Shown: positions 15,273-24,311 of the stretch, in pieces
Position numbering within the stretch: position 1 is the stretch's first letter
Layout: the number at the start of each line of letters is the position of its first letter
Origin: CAIMZW01 sp037135095
Lineage (GTDB): Bacteria > Actinomycetota > Actinomycetes > Nanopelagicales > Nanopelagicaceae
Direction: 5' to 3'
Length of the DNA: 32,511 nucleotides
Assembly (NCBI GenBank): GCA_037135095.1
Contig: JBAXKZ010000016.1
Location: 1-32,511, forward strand
Notes under the pieces: generated by a model
The model's database searches: none
What the model was told of the DNA's origin: nothing
Seen by the model: the letters and a program-made list of their open reading frames with translations, nothing else
Made by a program: the position numbers and the translations under genes

Positions 15273-16313
15273 ATGTCCCCAAGTATTCGCGAGGTAGCCA
15301 AGAAGGCGGGAGTCTCACTTGGCACCGTCTCAAATGCGATCAATCGTCCCGAAATACTTGCTCCTGGAACCTTAAGAAAAGTTAACCGAGTCATTGAAGA
15401 GCTTGGTTTTGTTCCAAATGCCTCGGCCCGAAAATTGCGAGTGGGGCGTACGAGAGTTATAGGCCTAATGGTTCCCGACATCTCGAACCCATTTTTTACC
15501 GACTTGGCAAAAGGGGTAAGCGAAGCCGCGCTCGCGGGGCGGTATGTCGTAATACTTTGCAACACGGACGAAAGTTCAGAGAAAGAGCTTCAATACCTTG
15601 ATGTGCTTACAGCCCAAAATGTTGAGGGCATTCTTATTACTCCCGCCAGAGATTCAAACCGAGCCTTAGTTGGCGTTGCCGAAAAAGGAATTCGCTTAGT
15701 TCTCGTGGACCGAATTGCCCAAGGACTTCAGGCCTGCAGCGTGGCATTCAACGACTCATATGGCGGAACATTAGCGATCGACCATCTTTATGAAAATGGT
15801 CATCGCAAAATTTTGCTTCTAACCGGCGAGGAGAACATTCCACAAGTAGCCGAGAGAAATTCCGGTCTTCGCAAGGCGATGAGCAAATTTCCTTCGGAAG
15901 AAGCTACGGTGGTCTTAGAAATAAGAATTGAGTCAATGACTACTTTTTGTGCGTATGAAGCGATGCGCAAAAAGTTGGAAAACCCCTTGGATTTTACCGG
16001 GATTATTTGTGGCAATGATTTGATTGCGTTGGGGGCAATTAGGGCGTTGCGGGAGCGGAATATTTCGGTTCCAGGTGAAGTAAGTGTAATCGGCTACGAC
16101 GATATCGATTTTGCCAGGAGCGCTGCTGTCCCGCTGACTTCGATTTCACAACCAGCATTTGAACTTGGCTACGCCGCTGCTGAATTATTGATCTCGGAGT
16201 GTGAATATCCAGAACGCCATGTACACCAAAGAATTGAATTTCAGCCCAACCTGGTTGTGCGTGAATCTACTGGACCAGCATCAGGGCAACTAAGTCACTT
16301 GAAGATCTCTTAG
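15273..16313 (+). CDS. LacI-family transcriptional regulator, probable rhamnose repressor
   Basis: A 346-residue LacI/GalR regulator. The N-terminal helix-turn-helix SIREVAKKAGVSLGTVSNAI is at 4-23, followed by the hinge region ASARKLRVGRTRVIGLMVPD and a periplasmic-binding-like ligand domain with PDISNPFF and VIGYDDIDFA. GAGGAG lies at normal distance from the ATG. Its divergent position to the rhamnose operon and the CG-centred sites between them make it the likely repressor of rhaM-rhaB, relieved by rhamnose or an intermediate. It may also control the lactonase and E1 operons, where similar sites occur; that is inference from site similarity. Confidence 0.9.
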   Translation: MSPSIREVAKKAGVSLGTVSNAINRPEILAPGTLRKVNRVIEELGFVPNASARKLRVGRTRVIGLMVPDISNPFFTDLAKGVSEAALAGRYVVILCNTDESSEKELQYLDVLTAQNVEGILITPARDSNRALVGVAEKGIRLVLVDRIAQGLQACSVAFNDSYGGTLAIDHLYENGHRKILLLTGEENIPQVAERNSGLRKAMSKFPSEEATVVLEIRIESMTTFCAYEAMRKKLENPLDFTGIICGNDLIALGAIRALRERNISVPGEVSVIGYDDIDFARSAAVPLTSISQPAFELGYAAAELLISECEYPERHVHQRIEFQPNLVVRESTGPASGQLSHLKIS

Positions 16314-16331
16314 CGGTGACGTTAAAAACCC

Positions 16332-16337
16332 CATAAT
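16332..16337 (+). promoter_or_regulatory. -10 hexamer CATAAT of the alpha-glucosidase gene
   Basis: CATAAT ends 8 bases before the ATG at 16346 and 2 bases before an alternative ATG at 16340. With no ribosome binding site visible, the later ATG as a leaderless start fits better. No clear -35 is seen. Confidence 0.45.
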
Positions 16338-16345
16338 ATATGCCC

Positions 16346-18007
16346 ATGTCAAAATCCCAGGAATCAGCATGGTGGCGTGATGCCGTTACCTATCAGATCT
16401 ACATTCGTTCCTTTGCTGACGCAAATGGTGATGGCAAAGGCGATGTCGAGGGCATTCGCTCTAAGCTGCCATATCTGAAGAAGTTAGGCGTAGATGCAAT
16501 CTGGATAACTCCTTGGTATCCATCACCTCAGAATGATCACGGTTACGACGTAGCCGATTACATGAATATTGAACCCGATTACGGAACTCTGGAGCAAGCC
16601 GAACAATTGATTCGCGAAGCCCACGATCTTGGAATTCGTTTCATCGTTGATATCGTGCCAAACCATTCTTCTGATCAACATCGTTGGTTCCAAGATGCCT
16701 TGAATTCAGTGCCCGGGTCTCATGAGCGAAATCGCTATATCTTCCGCGAAGGTAAAGGCGAACACGGCGAACTGCCGCCAAATAACTGGCAGGCGGTCTT
16801 TGGTGGTCCAGCGTGGCATCGCATTACCGAGGCCAACGGCGAAGCGGGGCAGTGGTATTTGCACCTGTTTGCAGTGGAACAACCTGATTTCAACTGGGAG
16901 AACCCAGAAGTCCGGGCACACTTTGAAGAGGTTTTGAAGTTTTGGCTCGATCGTGGCGTTGACGGCTTCCGCATCGATGTCGCGCACGGCATGATCAAAG
17001 AGCAGGGCCTACCCGACATCACCACCGATCCAGAACTTCTAAAAGTTCAGAAGATGCCATATTGGGATCAAGATGGCGTTCACGAGATCTATCGCGCTTG
17101 GCGCAAGATTTTGGATTCGTATCCTGGCGATCGGATGGCAGTTGCAGAGGCATGGGTATCTCCTACGAGCCTGCCGCTCTATTTGCGCAACGATGAATTA
17201 GCAAACTCTTTTAACTTCGACTTCTTGGATTCGAAATGGGATCGCAAAATTTTGAAGAAGAGCATTGTTAGAACGATCAAGAATCTATCGGACGTAGGCG
17301 CTCCAGCATCTTGGGTCTTTAACAATCACGATGTGACTCGCTCGGTTACTCGCTTTGATTTGGGTCTCAAAGGTGGCGGAGTCGGCACCATCAAACAGCG
17401 CTTCGGAAACACAAAAAAGTTCAATGCAGAACGAGGTGTTCGTCGGGCACGCGCTGGTGCAATGTTGATGTTTGCTCTTCCGGGTGGCGCTTATGTATAT
17501 CAAGGCGAAGAGTTAGGTCTGCCGGAAGTTACAAATATTCCGCAAGATCGACTTACCGATCCCCGTTGGAAGATGAGTGAGTACACCGACCCAGGTCGGG
17601 ATGGCTGTCGAGTTCCACTTCCATGGGCAGCCGCTGAAGCCGGTTCGCATGGTTTCTCATCTAATTCTGCTTTAAGTGATCAAGATTCGTGGTTGCCACA
17701 ACCAGCATGGTGGGGCAAGTACGGTGCTGATACACAGGAGAGCGATGAGAACTCAACGTTAAATATTTATCGCAAAGCCTTAGCGATCCGCAAAGCCGAA
17801 CCAGGGTTGGGCGATGGCAAATTAAAATGGGTCGATATGGGTAAAGAGGTCTTGGCATTCTCTCGAGCTGGTGATTTCTTATGCGTCGTGAACTTTGGCG
17901 ATCCGATTAAGGTTCCAAAGGGTGCGGAAGTTTTGCATTCAAGCTCGCCAATGGATGGGAAAAAAATTCCTACTGATGTGACCGTCTGGTTGCGTACTAA
18001 GTCCTGA
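16346..18007 (+). CDS. aglA: GH13 alpha-glucosidase
   Basis: A glycoside hydrolase family 13 alpha-glucosidase of 553 residues, acting on small alpha-linked glucosides in the cytoplasm; no signal peptide is seen. Region I is DIVPNHSS, the nucleophile is Asp211 in GFRIDVAHG, the acid/base is Glu268 in VAEAW, and the third carboxylate is Asp329 in FNNHDVTR, counted from the ATG at 16346. The ATG at 16340 would add two residues; 16346 is preferred because CATAAT ends only 2 bases before 16340. The stop overlaps the MFS start (TGATG), and the globin gene follows. In Mycobacterium tuberculosis aglA also neighbours glbO, from which the symbol is borrowed. Bond specificity (1,4 or 1,6) is not decided. 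Confidence 0.9.
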   Translation: MSKSQESAWWRDAVTYQIYIRSFADANGDGKGDVEGIRSKLPYLKKLGVDAIWITPWYPSPQNDHGYDVADYMNIEPDYGTLEQAEQLIREAHDLGIRFIVDIVPNHSSDQHRWFQDALNSVPGSHERNRYIFREGKGEHGELPPNNWQAVFGGPAWHRITEANGEAGQWYLHLFAVEQPDFNWENPEVRAHFEEVLKFWLDRGVDGFRIDVAHGMIKEQGLPDITTDPELLKVQKMPYWDQDGVHEIYRAWRKILDSYPGDRMAVAEAWVSPTSLPLYLRNDELANSFNFDFLDSKWDRKILKKSIVRTIKNLSDVGAPASWVFNNHDVTRSVTRFDLGLKGGGVGTIKQRFGNTKKFNAERGVRRARAGAMLMFALPGGAYVYQGEELGLPEVTNIPQDRLTDPRWKMSEYTDPGRDGCRVPLPWAAAEAGSHGFSSNSALSDQDSWLPQPAWWGKYGADTQESDENSTLNIYRKALAIRKAEPGLGDGKLKWVDMGKEVLAFSRAGDFLCVVNFGDPIKVPKGAEVLHSSSPMDGKKIPTDVTVWLRTKS

Positions 18008-19263
18008 TGACGAAACGCATTCATCCGGCGTGGACAGCATTTGGGGTCACTTTTCTTACGCTTATAGCTACTGCTGGTTTTAGATCGGCGCCTTCCGTTC
18101 TGATCGTGCCGTTGGAAGATGCTTTCGGCTGGAGTAGATCCACCATTTCTTTGGCGCTGGCTATCAACGTCTTGCTCTACGGTCTGACGGCGCCGTTTGC
18201 AGCGGCGTTTATGGAGAAGTTCGGCATTCGCCGGGTAGTTATGTTTGCCCTAGCAACTGTTGCATCTGGCGCGCTGGGGACGGTTTGGATGACACATCCT
18301 TGGCATTTGATTGTGCTGTGGGGCGTAATTGTTGGAATGGGTACCGGCTCGATGGCCTTGGTTTTTGCGGCATCCGTCGCAAATAGATGGTTCATTCAGA
18401 AGAAAGGTTTGGTGCTTGGCGCTTTGACAGCGGCCGGCGCTACTGGGCAATTGATTTTTCTACCAGGGCTCTCTTCCCTTGCCGTTCACTATGGCTGGAA
18501 GTGGGTTTCGATCACCGTAGCGGCTGCGGCTTTTGTGATGGTTCCGCTAATCGGAGCTTTCCTAAAAGAACGGCCATCCACTGCTGGCGTAACTCCATAT
18601 GGCGCACCAGCTGATTACGTTGAGCCACCTATTGTTCGACGCAATGCCGCCAAAGAGACGATTGATACTTTGCGGGCCGCCGCCAAACATAAGGATTTTT
18701 GGTATTTAGTCGGATCCTTCTTCGTATGCGGTCTATCAACTAGCGGATTGGTCGGTACTCACTTTATTCCCGCGGCACATGATCATGGCATGGCTGAAGT
18801 TACTGCCGCCTCACTTATGGCGATGATCGGCGTTTTCGATGTAATCGGAACCGTTTTTTCTGGCTGGCTAACGGATCGGATCGATCCCCGCAAGTTGCTC
18901 TTCTTCTATTATCTGTTTCGCGGACTTTCGCTCTTCTTGTTGCCCTCAATTCTTTTTGCAACGCTTCACACTTCAACTTTGGTCTTCATCATTTTCTACG
19001 GGTTGGATTGGGTGGCTACTGTTCCACCCACTGTTGTGCTTTGCCGCAAAGTACTAGGACTTGAGCGAGGCACTGTTGTTTATGGCTGGGTTTTTGCGGC
19101 GCATCAAATTGGGGGATCGATTGCAGCTTTTGGTGCGGCGGTCCTTCGAGTGAAGTTCGGAAATTATTCGACCGCCTTCTATATAAGTGGCATTCTCTGT
19201 GTAATAACTTCTTACTTTGTATTGCAGATCGGAAAAGCGAAAGAGAAGGCGTTAGCTGCGTAA
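18007..19263 (+). CDS. MFS transporter
   Basis: A 418-residue major facilitator protein with about twelve hydrophobic helices. The N-terminal GFRSAPSVLIVPLEDAFGWSR type and the loop MEKFGIRR between helices 2 and 3 resemble the monocarboxylate/oxalate-formate group rather than classical sugar permeases. A central cytoplasmic loop holds KETIDTLRAAAKHKDFW, and the second half repeats the loop as LTDRIDPRK. It is translationally coupled on both sides: one base shared with the alpha-glucosidase stop, one base with the globin start. Substrate unknown; an organic acid is as likely as a sugar. Confidence 0.85.
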   Translation: MTKRIHPAWTAFGVTFLTLIATAGFRSAPSVLIVPLEDAFGWSRSTISLALAINVLLYGLTAPFAAAFMEKFGIRRVVMFALATVASGALGTVWMTHPWHLIVLWGVIVGMGTGSMALVFAASVANRWFIQKKGLVLGALTAAGATGQLIFLPGLSSLAVHYGWKWVSITVAAAAFVMVPLIGAFLKERPSTAGVTPYGAPADYVEPPIVRRNAAKETIDTLRAAAKHKDFWYLVGSFFVCGLSTSGLVGTHFIPAAHDHGMAEVTAASLMAMIGVFDVIGTVFSGWLTDRIDPRKLLFFYYLFRGLSLFLLPSILFATLHTSTLVFIIFYGLDWVATVPPTVVLCRKVLGLERGTVVYGWVFAAHQIGGSIAAFGAAVLRVKFGNYSTAFYISGILCVITSYFVLQIGKAKEKALAA

Positions 19264-19643
19264 TGAGTGAAATTACCTTCTACGAAAAGGTTGGCGGCCA
19301 CGAAACTTTTGTGGCAATCGTGGATGGTTTTTATCAACAACTAGAAGTTGAACCTTTGCTGCTGGCCATGTATCCCAAAAATGACATGGCGGGCGCTAAA
19401 GAACGACTAATGCTCTTTCTTGAGCAGTACTGGGGCGGGCCGACTACCTATTCAGATCAACGCGGACATCCTCGACTTCGGATGAGACATGTTGGTTTTC
19501 AGATTGGCGAAGCGCAGAAGCAGGCGTGGCTTCGCTGTGCTCACGCTGCCATCATCGATTTACCTATGGAGGAGGCACTCAAAGAGGAGCTCTGGAGCTA
19601 TTTTCAATACGCCGCCCATTCCATGCTGAACCAATCGGAGTAG
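19263..19643 (+). CDS. glbO: group II truncated haemoglobin
   Basis: A 126-residue 2-on-2 globin of the trHbO type, full length. Expected residues are Tyr24 at B10, the proximal His76 in RMRHVGF, and Trp89 at G8 (AWLRC), which is diagnostic for group II; QYWGGP is the typical E-F turn region. It binds oxygen and may handle peroxide or NO, but its cellular role is uncertain. TAATG overlap couples it to the MFS gene. The three-gene run ends here, and the next gene starts 10 bases later. Confidence 0.93.
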   Translation: MSEITFYEKVGGHETFVAIVDGFYQQLEVEPLLLAMYPKNDMAGAKERLMLFLEQYWGGPTTYSDQRGHPRLRMRHVGFQIGEAQKQAWLRCAHAAIIDLPMEEALKEELWSYFQYAAHSMLNQSE

Positions 19644-19646
19644 CCT
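19641..19646 (+). promoter_or_regulatory. -10 hexamer TAGCCT overlapping the globin stop codon
   Basis: TAGCCT contains the TAG stop of the globin gene and ends 7 bases before the aldolase GTG start. It fits the TANNNT leaderless pattern; no ribosome binding site is visible. Confidence 0.4.
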
Positions 19647-19653
19647 TTTCTGC

Positions 19654-20541
19654 GTGAATCTTGAGCAATTGGCCAAAATGCGTAATGGCAATGGATTTAT
19701 TGCGGCGCTAGATCAGAGCGGTGGAAGCACGCCAAAAGCCCTTAAGTTGTATGGGATAGCGGAATCACAATATGTCGATGAAGCGGCGATGTTCGATTTG
19801 GTTCATCAAATGCGAGCCAGAATTATTACTAGTCCTGTCTTTAACGGTGATCGAATCCTAGGCGTTATCCTCTTCGAAATGACGATGGATCGGAAAATTG
19901 ATGGTTTAGGTAGTGCGGAATACTTATGGCAACGCAAGCAGATTGTGCCCTTCTTAAAAGTTGATGTAGGTCTGCAATATGAGATTGATGGTGTTCAGTT
20001 AATGAAGCCGATCGCAGACTTGTCCGAGAAATTGGAGAGCGCCGGGCGTCATGGCGTCTTTGGCACGAAGATGCGCTCAATAATTGCTCATGCTGATCCG
20101 ATCGGAGTATCGAAGGTAGTTAATCAACAATTTGCTTTTGGCAAGCGAATTATGGAGACCGGTCTGGTTCCAATCATTGAACCCGAAGTTGATATCAATA
20201 GCACTACAAAGCTTGAATCAGAAATCCTGCTTAAGAAAGAATTGATCCAAAATCTTAATTCACTTACTGGCTCGCAACATGTATTGCTTAAATTGACCTT
20301 GCCCGATGAACCCAATTTCTACTCTGAATTGGTAAACCACCCAAGAGTCATTCGAGTGGTGGCGCTTTCAGGCGGGTATTCGCGAAGTGATGCTAATGAA
20401 CTGCTAGCCAAGAATCAAGGCGTAGTTGCAAGTTTTTCTCGTGCCCTTAGTGAAGGTTTAACCGCGCAACAATCGGCTGCTGAATTTGATCAAATGCTGG
20501 ACGATTCAATCGAAAGTATTTATCAAGCATCAATTAAGTAA
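19654..20541 (+). CDS. class I fructose-bisphosphate aldolase
   Basis: A 295-residue class I aldolase of the small bacterial type, which uses a Schiff-base lysine and no metal to split fructose-1,6-bisphosphate into DHAP and glyceraldehyde-3-phosphate. The start region FIAALDQSGGSTPKAL is strongly conserved, LFEMTM and GTKMRS follow, and the Schiff-base residue is Lys213 in LLKLTLPDEPNFY; ALSGGYSR is the phosphate-binding loop. It begins with GTG, apparently leaderless after TAGCCT. It is convergent with the ABC permease (5-base gap). The DHAP it shares links it to rhamnose catabolism, but it is probably a general glycolytic enzyme. Confidence 0.9.
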   Translation: MNLEQLAKMRNGNGFIAALDQSGGSTPKALKLYGIAESQYVDEAAMFDLVHQMRARIITSPVFNGDRILGVILFEMTMDRKIDGLGSAEYLWQRKQIVPFLKVDVGLQYEIDGVQLMKPIADLSEKLESAGRHGVFGTKMRSIIAHADPIGVSKVVNQQFAFGKRIMETGLVPIIEPEVDINSTTKLESEILLKKELIQNLNSLTGSQHVLLKLTLPDEPNFYSELVNHPRVIRVVALSGGYSRSDANELLAKNQGVVASFSRALSEGLTAQQSAAEFDQMLDDSIESIYQASIK

Positions 20542-20546
20542 CGTAC

Positions 20547-22145
20547 TTATCCAATCGCGGTATCTCGTCGATTAAATCCAAATAAGCCCGCCAAACTAAG
20601 AACCGCAGCGATTCCGAGCAATAGCAAGTTCTGCCCGCCTCTGGGCGAAGCTGCGGGGGCAAAAGCCATGTGGTGTAAGAACGAGGTATCCAAGAGGTAA
20701 TGATTAAGTTTTAAGGTTGAGCCAATTAACTCAAGCAGAAAACTCCAGGCTAAGAGTGATTGGCCGACAATACTTACGGCTCGGGGATAGAAGCCGAAGA
20801 CCATCAGCGAAACCCCAAATAAGACCATCGCACTAGGCACCATATTTAACCCTGCCATTAACGCATCCTTGATTCCCAGATCTCCGGTTCGAAGACTTGA
20901 ACCTGAAAAGGCACCAAAGCCAGCCATTAGCGCGATGAATGTTAAGCCTACAACGCTGATAAGTAGACGGCTCAGGTAAACCTGAGATCTAGATTTAGGG
21001 GAGACCAAGAGGTGATCGATATAGCCCTCGGATTCTTGTTCCCGAAACGCAGCGGCATGGCTGTTGGCAGCAAACATCAACCCAGAGGAAAGCATCAGAA
21101 AAATGATGCCGAAGAAGAGCTCACTCATTTTTGTGATTCCTAAAGCACCGAAAGTTTTTTGAATTGTCGAAGAGCCAGAGAAAGCCTTGGTTGCCCCGTG
21201 GGCTACTAAACCAAAGGCGAATGACATAAAGAAAAAACCTGCGCCCCAACTAAGAATGTTTAAGCCTTGCAATTTAACCCATAGTTTTGGGATGCTCTTA
21301 ATTTCGCGGCCATTTGTATCGCTGATTCGTTCCGGAATTAGACTTGCCGTTAAGTCGCGCTTAGAGCTGAGCGTGATTGCGACTCCTGTGCAAATGACGG
21401 TAGTGGCGAGTACCAACGATAGGCCCAGCCAGTGCGATTTAGTTAGTGGTGCAGTGGAGGTAATCCAACCGAGAGGTGAGAGCCAATGAACCCAGGCGAT
21501 CGACGGGGACGAGTCTGCGACTGCTCGGATCAAAAACGAAATTCCAATAACCAATCCGGTGATTGTTGCGGCAGTTCTTCGCGTGCTTACTAATTGAGAA
21601 GCCACTGCGCCAACGCTGGCAAAAAGGTAACCTGAAGAGACCAAGGCAAGTGCAAAAAATAAGGCGGCGCTCACCTTAAAGTCATGTGATAGCAAAGCCG
21701 TTGCCGAAAGCGCTAAGCAACCAATTGCTAGAGTTATCGTGAGCGATAAGTAGATCCCTCGGAGTGCAGCCAACGTCGCCGCTCTTCGTGTAATAGGCGC
21801 GGATACCAGGATTTCCCACTGTCCAGTGTCTTCATTTCCACGCAGCCCCTTTGTCGCGCTGAGCGCCGCCCAAATTCCAATTATTAGTGGAATAACAGCG
21901 AGCGAACGAAATGCCGTGAACCCAGCGACAGTCTCAAGTGAGTGCGCTGGTCCGAAGACAGCTGCGATGCCGGCGTCATGTGAAAAGGAGGCGGATAGTC
22001 GAAGTCGATCGGTTAGGTGCGGGTAGGCGGTGCGATATCCATAAACAGTAGAAATTGAAACAACTCCGACCATCCACCCCAGGGCAGCGGCAACTTTTCG
22101 TCGCTCTTTGAAGAAGTGTTTGGTGATAACTAAACCAGTAGACAT
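20547..22145 (-). CDS. ABC-2 type exporter, permease subunit (duplicated membrane domain)
   Basis: A 532-residue polytopic membrane protein with about twelve helices, the two-half architecture of COG3559-like exporters (the "polyketide antibiotic exporter" annotation). Each half repeats an ABC-2 pattern: GNEDTGQWEILVSAPITRR in the first and EQESEGYIDHLLVSPKSR in the second, the coupling-type motif before a helix. It starts 3 bases after the ATPase stop on the same strand, so the two genes form one exporter. Cargo is unknown; related systems confer drug resistance or export lipids. Its end is 5 bases from the convergent aldolase. Confidence 0.85.
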   Translation of the reverse strand: MSTGLVITKHFFKERRKVAAALGWMVGVVSISTVYGYRTAYPHLTDRLRLSASFSHDAGIAAVFGPAHSLETVAGFTAFRSLAVIPLIIGIWAALSATKGLRGNEDTGQWEILVSAPITRRAATLAALRGIYLSLTITLAIGCLALSATALLSHDFKVSAALFFALALVSSGYLFASVGAVASQLVSTRRTAATITGLVIGISFLIRAVADSSPSIAWVHWLSPLGWITSTAPLTKSHWLGLSLVLATTVICTGVAITLSSKRDLTASLIPERISDTNGREIKSIPKLWVKLQGLNILSWGAGFFFMSFAFGLVAHGATKAFSGSSTIQKTFGALGITKMSELFFGIIFLMLSSGLMFAANSHAAAFREQESEGYIDHLLVSPKSRSQVYLSRLLISVVGLTFIALMAGFGAFSGSSLRTGDLGIKDALMAGLNMVPSAMVLFGVSLMVFGFYPRAVSIVGQSLLAWSFLLELIGSTLKLNHYLLDTSFLHHMAFAPAASPRGGQNLLLLGIAAVLSLAGLFGFNRRDTAIG

Positions 22146-22148
22146 TGA

Positions 22149-23024
22149 CTAACTTCCGTAATGTGACAGGAAGATCTCTTCCAACGAAGCTTCGTGAGCA
22201 ACAAGTTTGGTGACATTGGCGTTAGCCAACGCCTGCATTAGAGCGGTAGGGGTACCAGCTAACTCGCACGAGACGCGATGGCCTTCAACAACTACTCGCT
22301 TTACATTTTCGACTTTGGCGAGGTCGATTGGGGTTCCAGCAAAAGTGATTTGATATGTGAGTGCCGAGAGATGTCTCATCTCCTCTAGCGTTCCGATTTC
22401 GATGAGTTCGCCATTTCGAAGCAGTCCCACTAAATCACATAAGACTTCGACTTCGCTCAAGGTGTGAGAAGAGAGAAAGATTGTTTGTCCATGCTCCTTG
22501 GCTTCCAGTACGACACTTCGGAAGACCTCTTGCATGAGTGGATCTAATCCACTGGTTGGTTCATCAAGCAGCAAGACATCGGAACGAGTAGACAGCCCAG
22601 CAACTAATAACAATTTTTGCCGGTTTCCTTTTGAATAGGCCCGAACTTTTTTACTGGGATCCAGCTGAAAGCGCTCTACCAAATTTGACTGATATGTAGA
22701 ATCAACTTTTCCATGCAATGAGCTCAATAACTCCAAGGTTTGTTTCCCTGTTAATGAACCCCAAAGGTTTGATTCGCCAGGCACGTAAGCCAATCGCTTG
22801 TGGATCTCTTCGGGGCTCTTAGTGCAATCCAAGCCAAAGATTTCGGCGCTACCAGATGTTGGTTTTATCAACCCAAGCATCATTCTGATGGTCGTGGTCT
22901 TTCCCGCTCCGTTAGGCCCAAGAAAGCCAAAGACCTGCCCTTCAGCAATATCCAAATTTAAATTCTTTACGGCAGCTTTATCACCGTAGATTTTTGTTAG
23001 CTCGAGGGTCTTAATAATTCCCAT
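22149..23024 (-). CDS. ABC transporter ATP-binding protein
   Basis: A 291-residue ABC ATPase of the drug-exporter (CcmA/DrrA) type that powers the permease encoded next. Walker A is GPNGAGKT at 36-43, the signature is degenerate as YSKGNRQK at 130-137 in place of SGGQ, Walker B is LLLDEPTSG with Asp154/Glu155, and the H-loop lies in LSSHTLSEVE. A C-terminal extension of about 80 residues is typical of this group. TAGGCT lies six bases before the ATG with no ribosome binding site, suggesting a leaderless transcript. Confidence 0.93.
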   Translation of the reverse strand: MGIIKTLELTKIYGDKAAVKNLNLDIAEGQVFGFLGPNGAGKTTTIRMMLGLIKPTSGSAEIFGLDCTKSPEEIHKRLAYVPGESNLWGSLTGKQTLELLSSLHGKVDSTYQSNLVERFQLDPSKKVRAYSKGNRQKLLLVAGLSTRSDVLLLDEPTSGLDPLMQEVFRSVVLEAKEHGQTIFLSSHTLSEVEVLCDLVGLLRNGELIEIGTLEEMRHLSALTYQITFAGTPIDLAKVENVKRVVVEGHRVSCELAGTPTALMQALANANVTKLVAHEASLEEIFLSHYGS

Positions 23025-23030
23025 AACAAC

Positions 23031-23036
23031 AGCCTA
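23031..23036 (-). promoter_or_regulatory. -10 hexamer TAGGCT of the ABC exporter operon
   Basis: On the minus strand TAGGCT ends 6 bases before the ATG. It is the same hexamer found before the P450 gene, giving a leaderless start. Confidence 0.5.
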
Positions 23037-23049
23037 GCCCGGAATAAAA

Positions 23050-23619
23050 TTAATGTTTAGGTTGTGACCGATTACCTAACTTGAGAATCTCGCCATTGCG
23101 CAGATACCAAAGGGTTCCTTCTTCGTTTCGCACGGTTGTGATTCGAAGGCCGACAGATTCGACAGTCCCTTTTACTTCCATAACTTCGACACTGTCACCC
23201 ACGCCATACTGATCTTCGATCAACATAAAAATTCCAGCTAAAACGTCGCGCACAATGGTCTGCGCGCCCAATCCCAAGGCAACGCCAATTACGCCTGCCG
23301 ATGCAATAAGGGGTCCCAAGTTCAAGCCAAATTCGCTCAAGATCATGGTGCTGGCAATTAACAGGATCGCGGCGTTCATTGCGGAACGAAGCACGGTTCC
23401 GGCGGTCTTTGCCCGCTCCTTTTGACGCAAGCCGCCGCGACGAGGTCCGGGAACAAGGTCGGTCTCCGCCAGGCGATTCATGGCTTTTGTTATGGCTCGA
23501 GAGCCCACTTTCTGAGCCAAAACCGCAAAAGCTAGGATCGCTAAAATATGGAGTGGTGCGCCGCTAAACCAGTTATATGCCGATTTTAAGTGGGTATTTA
23601 CTTCCAAGTGAAGATTCAT
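23050..23619 (-). CDS. small-conductance mechanosensitive channel (MscS family), short form
   Basis: A 189-residue MscS-type channel that opens on membrane tension to release solutes on osmotic downshock. Helices lie at about 23-41, 80-98 and 100-128. The last, pore-lining one is rich in Gly and Ala (SAGVIGVALGLGAQ), followed by the beta domain start FMLIEDQYGVGDSVEV and the GTVESVGLRITTVRN strand region. It ends soon after, lacking most of the C-terminal alpha/beta part of E. coli MscS (286 residues); short forms like this occur in actinobacteria. A TAAAGT hexamer lies 10 bases before the ATG on its strand. Confidence 0.85.
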   Translation of the reverse strand: MNLHLEVNTHLKSAYNWFSGAPLHILAILAFAVLAQKVGSRAITKAMNRLAETDLVPGPRRGGLRQKERAKTAGTVLRSAMNAAILLIASTMILSEFGLNLGPLIASAGVIGVALGLGAQTIVRDVLAGIFMLIEDQYGVGDSVEVMEVKGTVESVGLRITTVRNEEGTLWYLRNGEILKLGNRSQPKH

Positions 23620-23687
23620 AGTGGTTCCGACTTTATCTAATTCACCTGGAATTCAACGCCAAGCCACAGCGAATTGGCTATGAAATA

Positions 23688-23705
23688 CCGCGAAAACACC
23701 CGCGG
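23688..23705. repeat. GC-rich inverted repeat between MscS and HNH genes
   Basis: CCGCG and CGCGG are separated by 8 bases in the 147-base divergent gap. It could be an operator or a small hairpin; nothing else distinct is seen there except GGGGAG before the HNH gene. Confidence 0.3.
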
Positions 23706-23766
23706 ATAGGGCAGTATTTAGCCGACAGCACGAGCCACGCGCTGCCAAACAGGGGAGCTAAATTCA

Positions 23767-24297
23767 GTGCCAAATACTTTGGTCCTGAACGCCACCTATG
23801 AGCCACTAGGTGTCGTTTCGGAGAGACGAGCGTTATTGCTCGTGCTTAATCAGCGCGCGATCAGCGTGGAAGATTCCGCGACGGTGCTTCATTATGCCGG
23901 CGGCGAAGTTACCTTGCCCGCTGTTATTAGATTAGTTAAATATGTTCGAATTCCTTATCGACATTCAGTTCCACTTTCACGACGTGCAATTTTTGCCCGC
24001 GATGGTGGACGTTGCGTCTATTGCTCTGCAACTGCAACTTCAATTGATCACGTAATTCCACGAAGTCGTGGTGGCGGTCACAATTGGGAGAACGTGGTCT
24101 CAGCTTGTCATCGCTGCAATCACCTGAAGGCCGATAAATATTTGAAAGAGATCGGATGGCGCCTGCGTTCCTTACCGCGCGAGCCAGTCGGTGCCGCTTG
24201 GCGAATCCTTGGAACCGGACGTCCAGATGCGCGTTGGCTGAGCTATTTGGCTCCTTACGGGGTCGAAGGTTTCATGCCAAACACTGCGACAGCGTAA
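23767..24297 (+). CDS. HNH endonuclease domain protein
   Basis: A 176-residue protein of the HNH family common in actinobacteria. The N-terminal part, NTLVLNATYEPLGVVSERRA, is typical of the chromosomal housekeeping group rather than of intron or phage homing enzymes. Two zinc-binding CxxC pairs are at 83/86 (CVYC) and 114/117 (CHRC), and the HNH core is IDHVIPRSRGG with His95, then NWENVV with the Asn. GTG at 23767 is the start, with GGGGAG about 10 bases upstream. It lies in the conserved block with pepN and glbO. Physiological role unknown; DNA repair or nicking is often proposed. Confidence 0.88.
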   Translation: MPNTLVLNATYEPLGVVSERRALLLVLNQRAISVEDSATVLHYAGGEVTLPAVIRLVKYVRIPYRHSVPLSRRAIFARDGGRCVYCSATATSIDHVIPRSRGGGHNWENVVSACHRCNHLKADKYLKEIGWRLRSLPREPVGAAWRILGTGRPDARWLSYLAPYGVEGFMPNTATA

Positions 24298-24311
24298 TAA
24301 TTTTTCTTCGC

